Shown: positions 20,751 through 32,015, numbered from the stretch's first letter. The stretch: 64,000 nucleotides of DNA from Distichodus sexfasciatus (GCA_032718565.1 JAVGVS010000024.1:2178452-2242451), one strand, 5' to 3'. The notes: generated by a model from the letters alone, not told the origin. Program-made: numbers and translations.

Positions 20751-21440
20751 AAAACACGTCTTTCTCATGAGCATGTGTTACATTCTTGTGACCATGCATT
20801 AGTTTTTTTGGTGACATTTTGTGTGCACACAATAACGTCTTATGCACATGCTACTTTCTCATGCACATGCGATACTTTTTAATGAGCGTGCAACACCTTG
20901 TGTGCATGTGATTCTTCCTTATAAACGTTACTTTTTCATGCACACCTGATACTCTTTCATGCGCACGCAATATATTCTAATAAACACATGTTACTTTCTT
21001 GTGAGCATGTAATACATTCTTTTTTGTGTGCACACTAACATCTCATGCACATTTGTGACTCTGCACGGCAAAACCAGTCGCTTGTCGCAACGGAGGTTTC
21101 CGAGAAAAACCAGCGTTTATGTTGCGTGGGGTAACATTTTGGATTTTTTGTTTTTGGTGTTTTGAAACAGTGGAAGGTCTATACTGTACTGTTGTGAATA
21201 AGGTATCGTTTTGAAGCTTGATTTATGCCCTTTCATGAAAACATCATAACTCCATTTTAAAAATTTGCGACAAGCAACTGGTTTTCTTGTGCACACAATA
21301 CTCACTCATGATCATGCAATAACACCTTGCATGCACGCGATACTTTCGTGTGAGCATGCATTACTTCCTCATGTTCACGTAGTACTCTCTCATGAGCATG
21401 AGTTATCTCTTCGTATGCAAGCGAATCTCACATTTATTTC
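20751..21440 (+). repeat. Degenerate minisatellite of about 30 bp, split by a MITE
   Basis: Loose tandem units of the form TCATG(C/A)(G/A)CATG..ATAC-TT(T/C): for example CTTTCTCATGCACATGCGAT, ACTTTTTAATGAGCGTGCAA, CTTTCATGCGCACGCAATA. The array is interrupted by an X-family MITE at 21054-21286 and resumes as CACTCATGATCATGCAATA. So the array existed before the insertion. Confidence 0.75.
21054..21286 (+). mobile_element. X-family MITE, internally deleted copy
   Basis: Starts TGTGACTCTGCACGGCAAAA and ends TTTGCGACAAGCAACTGG, the two X-family ends. About 380 bp of the interior seen in the 9764-10375 copy is missing. Inserted inside a minisatellite. Confidence 0.8.
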
Positions 21441-22932
21441 CTCACTTGTACCTTTATGGGTCCCACATCTACTTGATGTTTCCTTTAAAACATTATTTTT
21501 TGCTGGTAAACTTTCAAAGAGCCTTTCGGAAAAGGAATTAGAGGTGAATCGGTGTGACCTCCGACCCCCGGAGTGGGAACGCTGGCGACTAAAGAAAGGG
21601 AATGCCTCATTTTTTCCCATCTTCGTCCGATAAATAATGCACTGGAATGGCATGAATAATTTTTTCCTCTCTAATGGATATTGCATGCTCAGAAAGGATT
21701 TTCAGACCCACTTTTTAAAAGATTCACCATGTGAAATGATGCGTCGCTATGTGACAAAGTGATTTTAGGAGGGAAGAGGAGAATCGCGGGGTGTCGGCGT
21801 CAAAAGCTTTCCTCCGATTGAGACTGACGTGAAAGCGCGCGGCCGCAAAAGACCTTCCGACTCGTCACAGTTCTTTTGGGACGGACTTCGGCCTGGTGCC
21901 TCGAGACTCTCGGGTCTGTGTACCCTGCACTCATCGGACTCCCGGACTTTTTGACGTGGGAAAACCGTCGTCTCTATAGGTATGGAGGAAAATAAAAACT
22001 CGATATAAAACAATGCTGTTTACTTTGTTGTTTTAGTGAAGGGTATTAACTTCCACACAGCTGCTGGTTTTCCTTAGTTACCATGCAAACCGGAAGCGTC
22101 CGTGCCTGTATAAAGTATGAACGGAAATACATGAGAATTCTCGTTACTTAGAGCGCAGTGCATGTGTTTCTGTTTTTGGGAAAAATGAGAAAAAATGGGA
22201 AATGGGAAAACGACTTGTTCTCCCTTTTTCATTTTGACTTAAGAAACAAATAAACCAGAACAAATAAACAAATCATACACGGATCAAACGCCGCCACATT
22301 CCTGCTCTTTAGCGGAAGGTCCGTAACCCAGACAGTGGTGGATTTTTTAATAACGCTTCTGTCTTGTGCCATTTCTCAGCCCGCCGGCATTCCCGTCGCT
22401 GTATTATTAAAAATAATCCACGTTTTGTCGTGCTCGTCTTAAAAGAGCCCGAGAAGAAGGAAGGAACCAATCTCAGCTCTCAGTTCGATTTAGCGCAATT
22501 GCCGAGGGAGCAGTTCCCAGCGTCTGAGCGATCGCGGCGTTTGGGGAAAACGGAGATGGAACGTCAAGTTTTATCAAAGATGGGAGAGACGCGGGACAAG
22601 ATCCGAAGCTCCGCCGCAGGGCCGGAGGAGGGCGAGAAGGTCGGCCTCTCGCTGCAACTTTCCCTTCGTCGTCCTTCCATACAATATGCATATGCTATCA
22701 AAGCAAAGAAGGAAAAGAATCAGGCATAAAAGTTTAATGAAGGCGAGGATGAGTGGAGAGAGGCATGAAAGAGTAGGTGATCCGCTGGAGGCGGTGTGGA
22801 ATTATTTCAAGAAAAGCGTAGCCTGGCCGAGGCAGGGAAAAACCTGGAAAGGCAACAGGAACAACAGCCAGAGGGCATGGTATTACAGACTCCATTTTCG
22901 GTTTTATTTTTGGACAGAGCATTCCGATGCGA
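21441..22932. promoter_or_regulatory. Candidate regulatory block
   Basis: Repeat-free DNA with CACTGGAATGGCATGAATAA (TEAD-type GGAATG), AAAATAAAAACTCGATATAA and ACAATATGCATATGC motifs. The 121-codon frame at 22364-22729 is highly charged and has no known domain. It overlaps an opposite-strand frame and is not called. Confidence 0.3.
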
Positions 22933-23218
22933 GGCTCCTTCTTCACCGGGGCTTTTGTTACACCTCCGATAGCGATGCAAATTTGCTAGTAATAATTCAA
23001 TGAATAATTATAAATTAAATAAATAATTTTTTTTATCTAATACTTTAACATAAACAGAGGCAGGAGTGAGGAGATTGAAATCAAGGATTTTATTTTGTCT
23101 TATCATGGAATAAGTGACTGTGTTCACCAAACGTTTTTTTTGATGGCAGCACCTATTTTTAATACAAATCCTATGAGCTTCAGCATTTACAGTGCTAGGC
23201 GCCTTCAGCGGGGAAAAA
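22933..23218 (+). repeat. 286-bp sequence duplicated across the assembly gap, left copy
   Basis: As far as I can read it, identical base for base to 23817-24102, including both 8-T homopolymers. It begins GGCTCCTTCTTCACCGGGGC and ends in AGCGGGGAAAAA at the first N. The last 100 bases carry a Harbinger end (GTGTTCACCAAACG...GCGCCTTCAGCGGGG) like those at 27229 and 40476. Confidence 0.9.
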
Positions 23219-23816
23219 NNNNNNNNNNNNNNNNNNNNNNNNNNNNNNNNNNNNNNNNNNNNNNNNNNNNNNNNNNNNNNNNNNNNNNNNNNNNNNNNNN
23301 NNNNNNNNNNNNNNNNNNNNNNNNNNNNNNNNNNNNNNNNNNNNNNNNNNNNNNNNNNNNNNNNNNNNNNNNNNNNNNNNNNNNNNNNNNNNNNNNNNNN
23401 NNNNNNNNNNNNNNNNNNNNNNNNNNNNNNNNNNNNNNNNNNNNNNNNNNNNNNNNNNNNNNNNNNNNNNNNNNNNNNNNNNNNNNNNNNNNNNNNNNNN
23501 NNNNNNNNNNNNNNNNNNNNNNNNNNNNNNNNNNNNNNNNNNNNNNNNNNNNNNNNNNNNNNNNNNNNNNNNNNNNNNNNNNNNNNNNNNNNNNNNNNNN
23601 NNNNNNNNNNNNNNNNNNNNNNNNNNNNNNNNNNNNNNNNNNNNNNNNNNNNNNNNNNNNNNNNNNNNNNNNNNNNNNNNNNNNNNNNNNNNNNNNNNNN
23701 NNNNNNNNNNNNNNNNNNNNNNNNNNNNNNNNNNNNNNNNNNNNNNNNNNNNNNNNNNNNNNNNNNNNNNNNNNNNNNNNNNNNNNNNNNNNNNNNNNNN
23801 NNNNNNNNNNNNNNNN
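23219..23816. other. Assembly gap (598 N)
   Basis: Continuous N. Frames reported across it are meaningless. The flanking identical 286-bp blocks suggest the gap may be false (overlapping contig ends not merged) and its true length could be zero. Confidence 0.98.
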
Positions 23817-24102
23817 GGCTCCTTCTTCACCGGGGCTTTTGTTACACCTCCGATAGCGATGCAAATTTGCTAGTAATAATTCAATGAATAATTATAAATT
23901 AAATAAATAATTTTTTTTATCTAATACTTTAACATAAACAGAGGCAGGAGTGAGGAGATTGAAATCAAGGATTTTATTTTGTCTTATCATGGAATAAGTG
24001 ACTGTGTTCACCAAACGTTTTTTTTGATGGCAGCACCTATTTTTAATACAAATCCTATGAGCTTCAGCATTTACAGTGCTAGGCGCCTTCAGCGGGGAAA
24101 AA
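23817..24102 (+). repeat. 286-bp sequence duplicated across the assembly gap, right copy
   Basis: Identical to 22933-23218 at an offset of 884 bases. This right copy continues without a break into the 22-bp minisatellite, so it is probably the genuine context and the left copy a duplicate contig end, or the reverse. Confidence 0.9.
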
Positions 24103-24112
24103 AAATCCATTG

Positions 24113-24540
24113 CATGGTGTACGTTAGCAACTAACATAGTGTACATTAGCAACTAACATAGTGTACGTTAGCAACTAACATGGTGTACATTAGCAACTAA
24201 CATGGTGTACGTTAGCAACTAACATAGTGTACATTAGCAACTAACATGGTGTACGTTAGCAACTAACATGGTGTACGTTAGCAACTAACATAGTGTACGT
24301 TAGCAACTAACATAGTGTACGTTAGCAACTGACATGGTGTACAGTAGCAACTAACATAGTGTATGTTAGCAACTAACATAGTGTATGTTAGCAACTAACA
24401 TAGTGTACGTTAGCAACTGACATGGTGTACATTAGCAACTAACATAGTGTACATTAGCAACTAACATGGTTTACATTAGCAACTAACATATGTTAGCAAC
24501 TAACATAGTGTACATTAGCAACTAACATACGTTAGCAACT
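24113..24540 (-). repeat. 22-bp minisatellite array, about 19-20 units, opposite orientation
   Basis: Tandem GTGTACGTTAGCAACTAACA plus TA or TG units, the reverse complement of the 4012-4800 array, with variants GTATGTTAGC and GTACAGTAGC and two shortened units near the end. It is followed directly by the MITE terminus ATGCTTTTGTGAAACGCACC. Confidence 0.95.
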
Positions 24541-24561
24541 ATGCTTTTGTGAAACGCACCC
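24541..24561 (+). mobile_element. Terminal repeat of the GCGTTTC-type MITE
   Basis: ATGCTTTTGTGAAACGCACC is the same end as the right side of the MITE at 48671-48770, with one change (TGT for TGG). It bounds the array on its right. Confidence 0.7.
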
Positions 24562-25645
24562 TTGTTTGGCTAACTAGGCTAGTCATTTGCTTTTAACACC
24601 GTCGATCAACCAATTTGCACTTGATAAACGACACATAACGGGGTATTTCAGGTATAACATGACCATAGCAACACGACTATCGACTGTATTATGTACACAA
24701 TTGACCAAGTTAGACACAAACAATGTGCTAAAGTGCTACAAATCGCAGCATTCCCACTGTGTAGCCATCTTGGATTCTGAACCCGGGGTCCTCTGTGCTG
24801 CTCCGAGGAACGAGGGTGCGTATATCGTCAATTCCAGCTAAATCCCTCGGAAAACGACTGGAAAACCGGGCAACGATATGCAATATGCTGCCGATTAAAT
24901 CCATTACAGAGCCCCCTGCTGACTCTCTGGCCTTCCTCCTCCTCCTCCTCCTCCGTGTGCAGGGCCCAGTGGAGAGAATAATCAGCATTTTTGGTGAGGA
25001 AACAACTGTTATTTCAGGGGTTAATATTGGACGTTAATCCAATCCGAGGCAAATTTGGGAGCGCTGCTCCACAGCAACGTTGACGCAAAAGTTCAGGGCC
25101 TGCCCACGTAGGGAGAGGGGTGCGGAAAGAGCACCTATTTTAAAATCAGCTTGCCCCCTGAATTACCTTCACCAGCCCAGACAGCATCACGAAGTTAGCG
25201 CTTACTCGGCCCGCCGTTGCTAGGCAACTGTAGACACTCGTGGAAGACCTGAAATTATTCTTTGATTTGAGGAAAGATTTTTTTGTGTGTATTTTTTTGT
25301 TCACCGCATAATAAAAAACCAAAGGAGAAAATTAACATGTTTGAAATTTTAAAAACGCAAATGAAATATTAGATGAAATTCCGGAGACGCAGAGAGGAAA
25401 ACGGCTACGCAACTTAGTCTATTACCTTTGTCACACCGCTGAGGTAATTGAATTGTTTATACCTCTCTATTGAAGCAGAATTCATCGATCTGGCATACAT
25501 GAGAAACAAAACAAATATTTAGTTCTTGTGTCACTACTCGGGTTTGAGCTGTGAGTGAGCGGTATCGCCGTCTGCATACTCATTCAAGGACTAACTTGCA
25601 TGCTAAGAGGATAATCAATTAGAAAAACTTAAAAAAAACTATTTT
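24562..25645. other. Unique non-coding stretch
   Basis: A CTCCTCCTC run lies at 24935-24951. The short opposing frames at 24587-25037 have no domain. The DNA becomes AT-rich after 25260. Nothing else recognised. Confidence 0.35.
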
Positions 25646-25649
25646 CTAC

Positions 25650-26155
25650 TAGGATTTCGCCTTTTTTGAGATTATTGCGGACAAATATGCCTGATTTTTG
25701 CGGCAGCTTTTCTTTAAAAAAAAAGTAATAAATTTTTGTTTGCAATAAAGTCAAAGATGCTGAAAAAAGTTGTGATTTTGTCTCCCTTTATACAGACTCT
25801 TTAACAATTAATTAAAACGAAGGAAACAAAACCACTATTATTTTTATTAACCATTAATCTATTAAATTCCATTAAAATCCATTAATTTAGCTATTTTTGA
25901 AGGTGAGGCATTTTTATCACACGTTTCCTGCGTCTTCTAAATGTAACACGGAAGTGAGTTCGCTGACGTATGGCTCAACGTTTTGCGGGAAACGAAAATG
26001 ATGGGAAAAAAGTTGCGGTAATTGGTCAACGTTTTGCGGGAAATGAAAATTGTGGGAAAAAAGTTGCGGTAATTGGTCAAAATTGCAAGGTCGCAGTGGA
26101 TTCGTAGGGATTGGCTGAATTTGCATTAATAGTTGCAATCGCAATATCATGAAAT
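25650..26155 (+). mobile_element. W-family element with an internal 52-bp tandem duplication
   Basis: Shares GGATTTCGCC...TTTTTTGAGATTATTGCGG, AACACGGAAGTGAGTTCGCT and GGGATTGGCTGAATTTGC with 41185-41710 on the opposite strand. The block CAACGTTTTGCGGGAAACGA through GTTGCGGTAATTGGT is present twice in a row (about 25976-26079). Non-coding. Confidence 0.6.
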
Positions 26156-26250
26156 ACTGGAGAGTCTGCTGAAATTACAGTTACAAAGACCATCTCCAGC
26201 TGCTGTTTTAGCAACATTACAAATAAACAAAACCTCTGACCACACACCTA

Positions 26251-26698
26251 CACTGACCAGTCATAACATTATAATCACTGACAAATAAAGTGAATAACAT
26301 TGATTACCTCGTTACAGCGGCACCTGGCAGTGAGTGGGATATATATTCGGTGGTCAGTGTGAGGCATTTTATCCTTGAAGTTGATGTGCTGGACGCATTA
26401 CAAATGGGCAAAGCGAAATATTTGAGCGACTTTGACTAATTGTAGAGGTTAGACTGAGTGGGTCTGAACATCTCCAAAACCGCAGCTCTTGTGGGACGCT
26501 CTCAGTTTGCAGTGGTCAGCATCTAGAGTCACGGGCAGCCAAGGCTCACTGATTATCTCAATCTAATCAAGCTTATGGAATGGAAGTTACAGGACATTAA
26601 GGTTACGCTGCTGACAGTGTGGTGTCAGACACCACTGCATTGCCTTCAGAGGTCTAGTGGTCTTAAGTGGGAGGTCATAATGTTATGGCTGATCAGTG
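26251..26698 (+). mobile_element. Tc1/mariner remnant, internally deleted
   Basis: The ends CACTGACCAGTCATAACATT and AATGTTATGGCTGATCAGTG are terminal inverted repeats. Near 26404 an ATG starts MGKAKYLSDFD, matching the Tc1 transposase N-terminus, and a stop follows at once. The segment CATCTCCAAAACCGCAGCTC encodes the helix-turn-helix region in degraded form. Most of the transposase is deleted. Confidence 0.8.
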
Positions 26699-27228
26699 AA
26701 GTCCCAGGTATGTGCTGTCCAGATCTGAATGACCGCGAGGAAAATTCAGGAAAGTTCTGAATTCTTTTTTTGAGAAGGTTTTTAGAATTGATGATTCTTG
26801 CTCTAACCAACCATCATTGGTCCACTCTCACTCTCTAGAAACCACTGACCACTCACGTGGACATAGGTGGAGTCTGTTTGAGACTGAATCTGCAAGAATG
26901 AACTGGGATTAGCAATGCTTGCTTTTCCCAATCACCTCTCATTTATTTCTGACCACAGAACAGTGATGTAAAGATGTTTGCTGTAAGGATAATCAATAAG
27001 ATAAACATCTGTAAAGCCTGTTCTGTTAGCATACCAGTTAGAGGTCACCTGAAGCGTCCTCCAGAGAGAAAATACACTTTCCAGAGGCCTTAATAGCAAT
27101 ATGAGCTTGGGTCAATACACAGTGTTCACTTAATAAACAAAACCACTGACCATACACATAGTGCCAGGGCGAATCAGGGCCAGGAGTGAGTGATTGAGTC
27201 AGAGAAGGTTAAAAGCCTGGAATTCTAA
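26699..27228. other. Non-coding spacer
   Basis: AATAAACAAAACCACTGACCA at about 27132 repeats a phrase from 26224, hinting at further eroded Tc1 flanks. No gene. Confidence 0.35.
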
Positions 27229-27834
27229 GGACCTGTGTCCACCAAACGCTGAAAGCAGTCAACACCTCACTTCCAGAGCGCGTTCTCTGCGCTTCTCTCA
27301 GCTTCTCTCGTTCCTATTTCATGTAAAGATTGTAACGTTTTCCTTTGAGATGGGTAGTTTAGCCGACATAAAAGAGATTATCTTTACAATGGAGAGAAAT
27401 CGCATTTTAGCATTAGCAGCAGCGCCTGAACTAGATACTTCGAGACGTAGAGATTGGGAGCATGAGATAAACCGTGCAAGAAAACAGCTAGGAGAGTAGC
27501 ACCGATTAGGGGTTTGATCACATAACTGTAGTTTTTTTTTTTACTCAAACTGTGTAAATAAAGCCAAAATAAGCATCTCCAGCTGCTCCAGATACGCCGC
27601 CATTGTTGTTAGTGAGTTCTTGACCGCGTATGTCCCGGCCCTTTCTCGATTTTGACTGGCTAGCAAGAGAGAAGTGACACTGACGAGCCCAGTGCTGCTC
27701 TAATAGTTCAACGGATTTCAACGGCACCATCTTTATTTCCGCTGAAGGTGCTTAGTGCTCTGAATGCTAAAGCTGAATTTGTATTAAAAGGTGGCGCCGC
27801 CAGCGCAAAAAACACATTTGGTGGACACAGACCC
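27229..27834 (+). mobile_element. PIF/Harbinger remnant with terminal inverted repeats
   Basis: The left end GGACCTGTGTCCACCAAACG and the complement of the right end GGGTCTGTGTCCACCAAATG are 20-bp inverted termini. The flanking trinucleotides are TAA and TTA, close to a Harbinger TWA duplication but not identical. Inside, a frame (27347-27499 portion) reads MERNRILALAAAPELDTSRR and then RDWEHEINRARKQLGE. This resembles the RRRxWVHPINxxRxxxGE N-terminus of HARBI1-like nucleases. The catalytic region is absent. Confidence 0.75.
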
Positions 27835-28428
27835 TTATACGCAAGAACTGGAATTCTTGACCCATGCTCTACCAATGTTTATTCCCTCAAAAAAAAATTT
27901 GGCGCCATGGCAATGCTAAATTTACTATCATTTAGGTGTTTTAATAAAGCTGTGTGCTGTGCTGAAATGATCCGAGTGCACACGCTACAGCAACACTGCT
28001 GTGGTTAAACCTCTCAGTATCACTGCCAGGCTGAGCGCGGACAACAGGACTATAAATATCAGAGCAAGACTGTTTCTGCGCTCAAAAACTGACTGTTAAT
28101 AAAGCGCTAACGCTAAAACTGTACCATATTAGGTAGCGGGCGATCGTGTCTCAGATCCCAAAAGCCGTGCAAACCCAGTGACGGCCTTAACCTCTTGTGT
28201 CAGATTCATCGCACAGTTCCTCAAGGAAACATGCCCAAGGTCACTAGCTGTGAAGCTGTCGGAGCACATCAAAATCAGGTGTTTTGCCCCCAGGACGTTA
28301 TCAGCATTAACACCTTGCTCATACTGCACAGTTAAAAATCTCATTTTCGTCGCACGGCAAAGGCCAGGTACAAACGGTAAAGATAGACGTAATAAAGACG
28401 GAAAAATAATCACATACTCCCAAATTGC
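27835..28428. other. Unique non-coding stretch
   Basis: Opposing frames at 28129-28483 have no domain. Otherwise nothing recognised. Confidence 0.35.
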
Positions 28429-28666
28429 GGCAGTTGGTGGCGTAACGGTTAGAGATCAGAAGGTCGCAGGTTCTTTACCTTGACCAGTAAAGGTACCACT
28501 TAGGTACTCATGAGCAAGTACCGTCCCCAAGCACTGCTCCACCGGGCGCTACCCTTGTTAGCTGCCCACTGCTCCTTCACGAGTGGGTCAAATGCAGAGG
28601 TTGAATTTGGTTGTGGTGCACTGTGTGCTGTGCTGTGGTGTGTTCACAATGATCACTCACTCACTC
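28429..28666 (+). mobile_element. tRNA-derived SINE (SINE-3, AGCAAGTACCGTCCCC type)
   Basis: Head GTTGGTGGCGTAACGGTTAG (A-box-like) and AGGTCGCAGGTTC (degraded B box), then GAGCAAGTACCGTCCCCAAG, CTGCTCCACCGGGCGCTAC and CTGCCCACTGCTCC, ending in repeated CACT. A related copy lies at 46061-46259 on the minus strand. Confidence 0.8.
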
Positions 28667-29759
28667 AAATTCAAGGCCTTTGCATGCGAGTTAAAGAGAG
28701 CACTGAAACTGAAGCGGGAATGCATAAATAAGTCAACACCACCCCCTGGTGTCTAATGTAAGTTAAAGTCAGACCTGCAGCTTCCGATCGAATGCAACAT
28801 TCCCGAATCCGTTTGATAGAGACCCTGAAAATGTTGCACATCTGAATTGTGGCCCCTGCGTTCATTACAGGGCTCAGAATCCCAACGCATCAGCCTTCCA
28901 CGTCTGAGATGGAGATAAGAGGATGCGGTTGATACAAACGTAACCTGACATAAAGGAAAGTCGTTTGAAAGAAGATGCCGCTCGGGGTCTTTGATCTTTT
29001 CAATGAAATGGGTGGTGACTTATCACTCGGAGGCAGCGCTCTTTCCGAGCTTGGTGCCAGGAGATGAGTATTGATCCTCGTCTTGTGCTTTTTTTATCCA
29101 AAGAATACAAAAGTGCGCCTTGTCCTACCATCACCCCCCATTTTCATGCAGATCATATTCATGATTCTCTATCAAAAAAAGGATTTCTCTGCTTTGATCT
29201 CGCATCCATCCACAGTCAGGAATAGGGGTAATTAAGTGCTGATTTCATGTGATTTAATTTTAATTGGGGAAAACAACATATCCAGGCGTAGATCCAAAAG
29301 ATTTGGGTTATTTTCAGAAGGATGGCACTCTCGATGCCGCCTGTGCAACACAGCAATAGAGAAACTCGAGCTCTTGAAAGTGCAGGAGGTCTCCGCAAAT
29401 GGAGAACTGTCTTATTTATAGAGCTCTTACATAAGCGCAACATACAAGTAACGGCACTTTCATCCGTGCGCCAGGAAAGTTCCATAGGTGAATGTGTGAT
29501 GTTTCTGAGCCAGAGTGTCCTCTGGCATTTTAATTGACTCACAGCACGAAAGTATTTTTAGCTCGTTTTCGTGCAGTGGATGGATGCTGAACGCCCGAGT
29601 CTGGAGCGCGGTGGGTAAGGCTGCTCTCCTGTCACCAAACTGCACATTGAATTCCGTTTTATGGAAGCCGAAAGTGGCATTTAATTGCTTTCTCAGTTGG
29701 TTTGTAATGGAGCAAAGGTCCATTTAGATGGTAATTGCGTTGAGTCATGTTGTGGTTCA
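28667..29759. promoter_or_regulatory. Candidate conserved non-coding block
   Basis: 29200-29760 is repeat-free and holds GGGGTAATTAAGTGCTG, GATTTAATTTTAATTGGGG, CATTTAATTGC and GGTAATTGCGTTG. Frames on both strands here are chance. The homeodomain-site density suggests an enhancer. Inference only. Confidence 0.35.
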
Positions 29760-30302
29760 CACTTCAATACGGGAGCAAATGAAACCAATTTCAGACTGTA
29801 AATGTTAGCATTGTGACGTTTGATAATGTAGAACTGAACATGATGTGGTAGAAGCCTATTATTTAAACTCTACAAACGATTTACATAATAGCTGTACTTT
29901 GATGTACATCCACCTTTTTACGCCCCGCCACTTTTTAACCGCTTTATGTTGGAACTTCTGGTTAGCTAGTCAGCTACGAGGTCTCGGCTACTTCTGATGG
30001 ACATTATGTGGGAGGAGACCCCCGACAGAGTTCATGAGTTCAGAGTTCAGAGTTCATAGCTCTGACGGTAGAAAATTGCCACACATGAGGCGACATTTTT
30101 AGTAACACAATGTTGTTGTAGTGTTTCCATATCTATATTTTGAAAGCGCTTTACTCTTAAACAAGATTTAGTTTAAAACCGTGTATTTACAAGCTATTGG
30201 TCACAGCTCAGCATACCACTAATGGAAGCATAGCTACCTCAATCTAGCGAGCTCGCCCATGTTATGGTAAACTGAAGTTAAACGTACCTGATGTGGACGA
30301 TG
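29760..30302. other. Unique non-coding stretch
   Basis: Contains a short triplicated GAGTTCA(T/G) run near 30028-30056. No gene seen. Confidence 0.35.
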
Positions 30303-30408
30303 TGGACACCGAAGACACAGAACGGCCCTACAGCTGACCCAGGGATCAAACCCACTCAAACTCGTTGTGAGGCAGCAGCGCTAACCACTGTGCCATGAGC
30401 CGTTCATA
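30303..30408 (-). mobile_element. SINE-1 head fragment
   Basis: The complement reads CGGCTCATGGCACAGTGGTT, then AGCGCTGCTGCCTCACAACG and GGGTTTGATCCCTGGGT. These are the A-box and B-box parts of the SINE-1 head. The tail is missing. Confidence 0.7.
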
Positions 30409-30579
30409 TATTTAGAATATTCCCTGAGAAATAACCATTTTGGACATAAAAGGTTTCTGCCCAACAGTGAAGATCCGTAAAATTCATGACATAATTCAAA
30501 CAGGACCAGAAAATAAATTTGATCTCTCCAATGACTACCATTCATATTTTTTCCGAAGTTAGGTCCCATGGACCGGAAG

Positions 30580-31080
30580 CGGAAGGGCGTGACCTGGCTC
30601 CTCCATAACTGTGCTAGCTGAGCGTTTGACTGAAGACCTCATGGTACCTGGTTAAAGTTCAACACAAGGACGCGTTGGTTACGTCTTTTCCATGTAATGT
30701 TGCAAGACAAATGAAAGTGAATACGGAAGTTCAAACAAGGAGACCTAATGAGCGTCGGCACGTCCAATCGCATAACTCCTAGTTCTGTATATAAGCAGTA
30801 AACTGGCCTTCTACTCTGCCATTACAGCTGTTCGATTTCGCCCGCCTCCTCCCCTCCATCACCTTCGGCTCCCCGTCTTGGTCCGGGGGCAGGCTCCTTC
30901 ACCTTCCTGCCTGGTCTCCCAGCCAGATCTGCTGGCTTCAGAGACGAGGGAACCGACGACCAAGCGACGGACTTCCTCCAAAACCAATCACATACACACC
31001 AAAGATAGCTTGTTTTTGCCAAATAAAATACTTGTCAATCTATAACTGAATGGTCTCCTTGGTTGAACTGAACTTGAGTC
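30580..31080 (+). mobile_element. Possible solo LTR or isolated promoter/poly(A) unit
   Basis: A TATA box (TATATAAG, 30788-30795) is followed about 230 bases later by AATAAA at 31021-31026, with CT-rich and then GT-poor sequence between and TTGGTTGAACTG after. Such spacing fits the U3-R-U5 layout of an LTR. No primer-binding site, polypurine tract or target duplication was confirmed, so this is weak. No retroviral coding sequence is present. Confidence 0.25.
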
Positions 31081-31149
31081 ACTAAGCGTTCCCAAAATTG
31101 AAAACCAAGTGACCAAAGACTGAACAGCTCTGCATTTATAAGTGGGTTT

Positions 31150-31305
31150 TGGGTGGAGGTGGTCTAGTAGCAGGACACCCAACTCTGGACCGAGAGGTTG
31201 TGAGTTCAATTCCTACGTCCAGCATTACCACCACTGGGTCCCTGAGCAAGACCCTTAACCCCAAGTTGCTCTAGGAAAACTGTGGTTGTGTATCAGAGAG
31301 TTGCT
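31150..31305 (+). mobile_element. SINE-2 copy, diverged
   Basis: GGAGGTGGTCTAGTAGCAGG (A box), GAGGTTGTGAGTTCAATTCC (B box), then CCCTGAGCAAGACCCTTAAC and CCCAAGTTGCTCTAGG. The tail is eroded. Confidence 0.75.
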
Positions 31306-31425
31306 CTTAAGATTGGGTGGTTGCGGGTTCAAATCCCGGAACAGTAATGTCCTGGACATGCCTAGCCACGTCACATTATGTCCTGTGCTGTGCTGTGTTC
31401 ACAAATAATCACTCGCTTTCACATC
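31306..31425 (+). mobile_element. SINE-3-like fragment
   Basis: TGGGTGGTTGCGGGTTCAAA gives a B-box-like core, and GTCCTGTGCTGTGCTGTG followed by TTCACAAATAATCACTCGC matches the SINE-3 tail. It is joined directly to the preceding SINE-2. Confidence 0.5.
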
Positions 31426-32015
31426 TGTTGAAACAAATACGGCAGCTTCAAACCATTTGCTCTGAGGGTAATAAAACCCACATTTCTTAATCATAATAAA
31501 AGCTCATGAACACTTATTACAGGTCCGTGATCTGTACTCCTCCGGCAACTGCTGTAACTGGGAGGCTGTCTCTCATGGTTTTTGAGCTAAATTGGCACAG
31601 CTGGGTCCTCACAACGCATGGAGTTCACCTGCTGTGCACATATAATCTGTGGAAAATTGTCAGGCTAATTAAGCAACAAGATAAGCCAGCCTATAGCGTC
31701 CCGTCGCCTGTCTAATTGAGCCGAGATGATAGATGGGCTTCATTTACAACATGAAAAAGGGATTTATTAGTGTAAAGGGCAACGAAAAAGACAGGAGAGT
31801 TCAGCTTAACGTCCCCATTGTTGGTGCAGAGTTCTGCTTTAGTAAAATGTGCTGCTTATCGATCGACTCAAACCAGTCTGGATGTTCTTCTCCGACCATT
31901 CGTCTCTAATGACGTGACACCAACGGCAACCAAGCCATTCCCCATCCTGATGCATGGTTCATCAGCAGATTCTCTTGGCTTTGTGTCACACATCACTCTT
32001 TAATGCTACATGCTA
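31426..32015. promoter_or_regulatory. Candidate conserved non-coding block
   Basis: Repeat-free DNA with CTTAATCATAATAAAAGC, GTCAGGCTAATTAAGCAAC and GTCTAATTGAGCC motifs. The small frames have no domain. Regulatory role inferred. Confidence 0.35.

Noticed and set aside
23095..23887. Long frames spanning the N run on both strands
   Set aside because: They consist almost wholly of X residues. The gap has no sequence, so these are artefacts.
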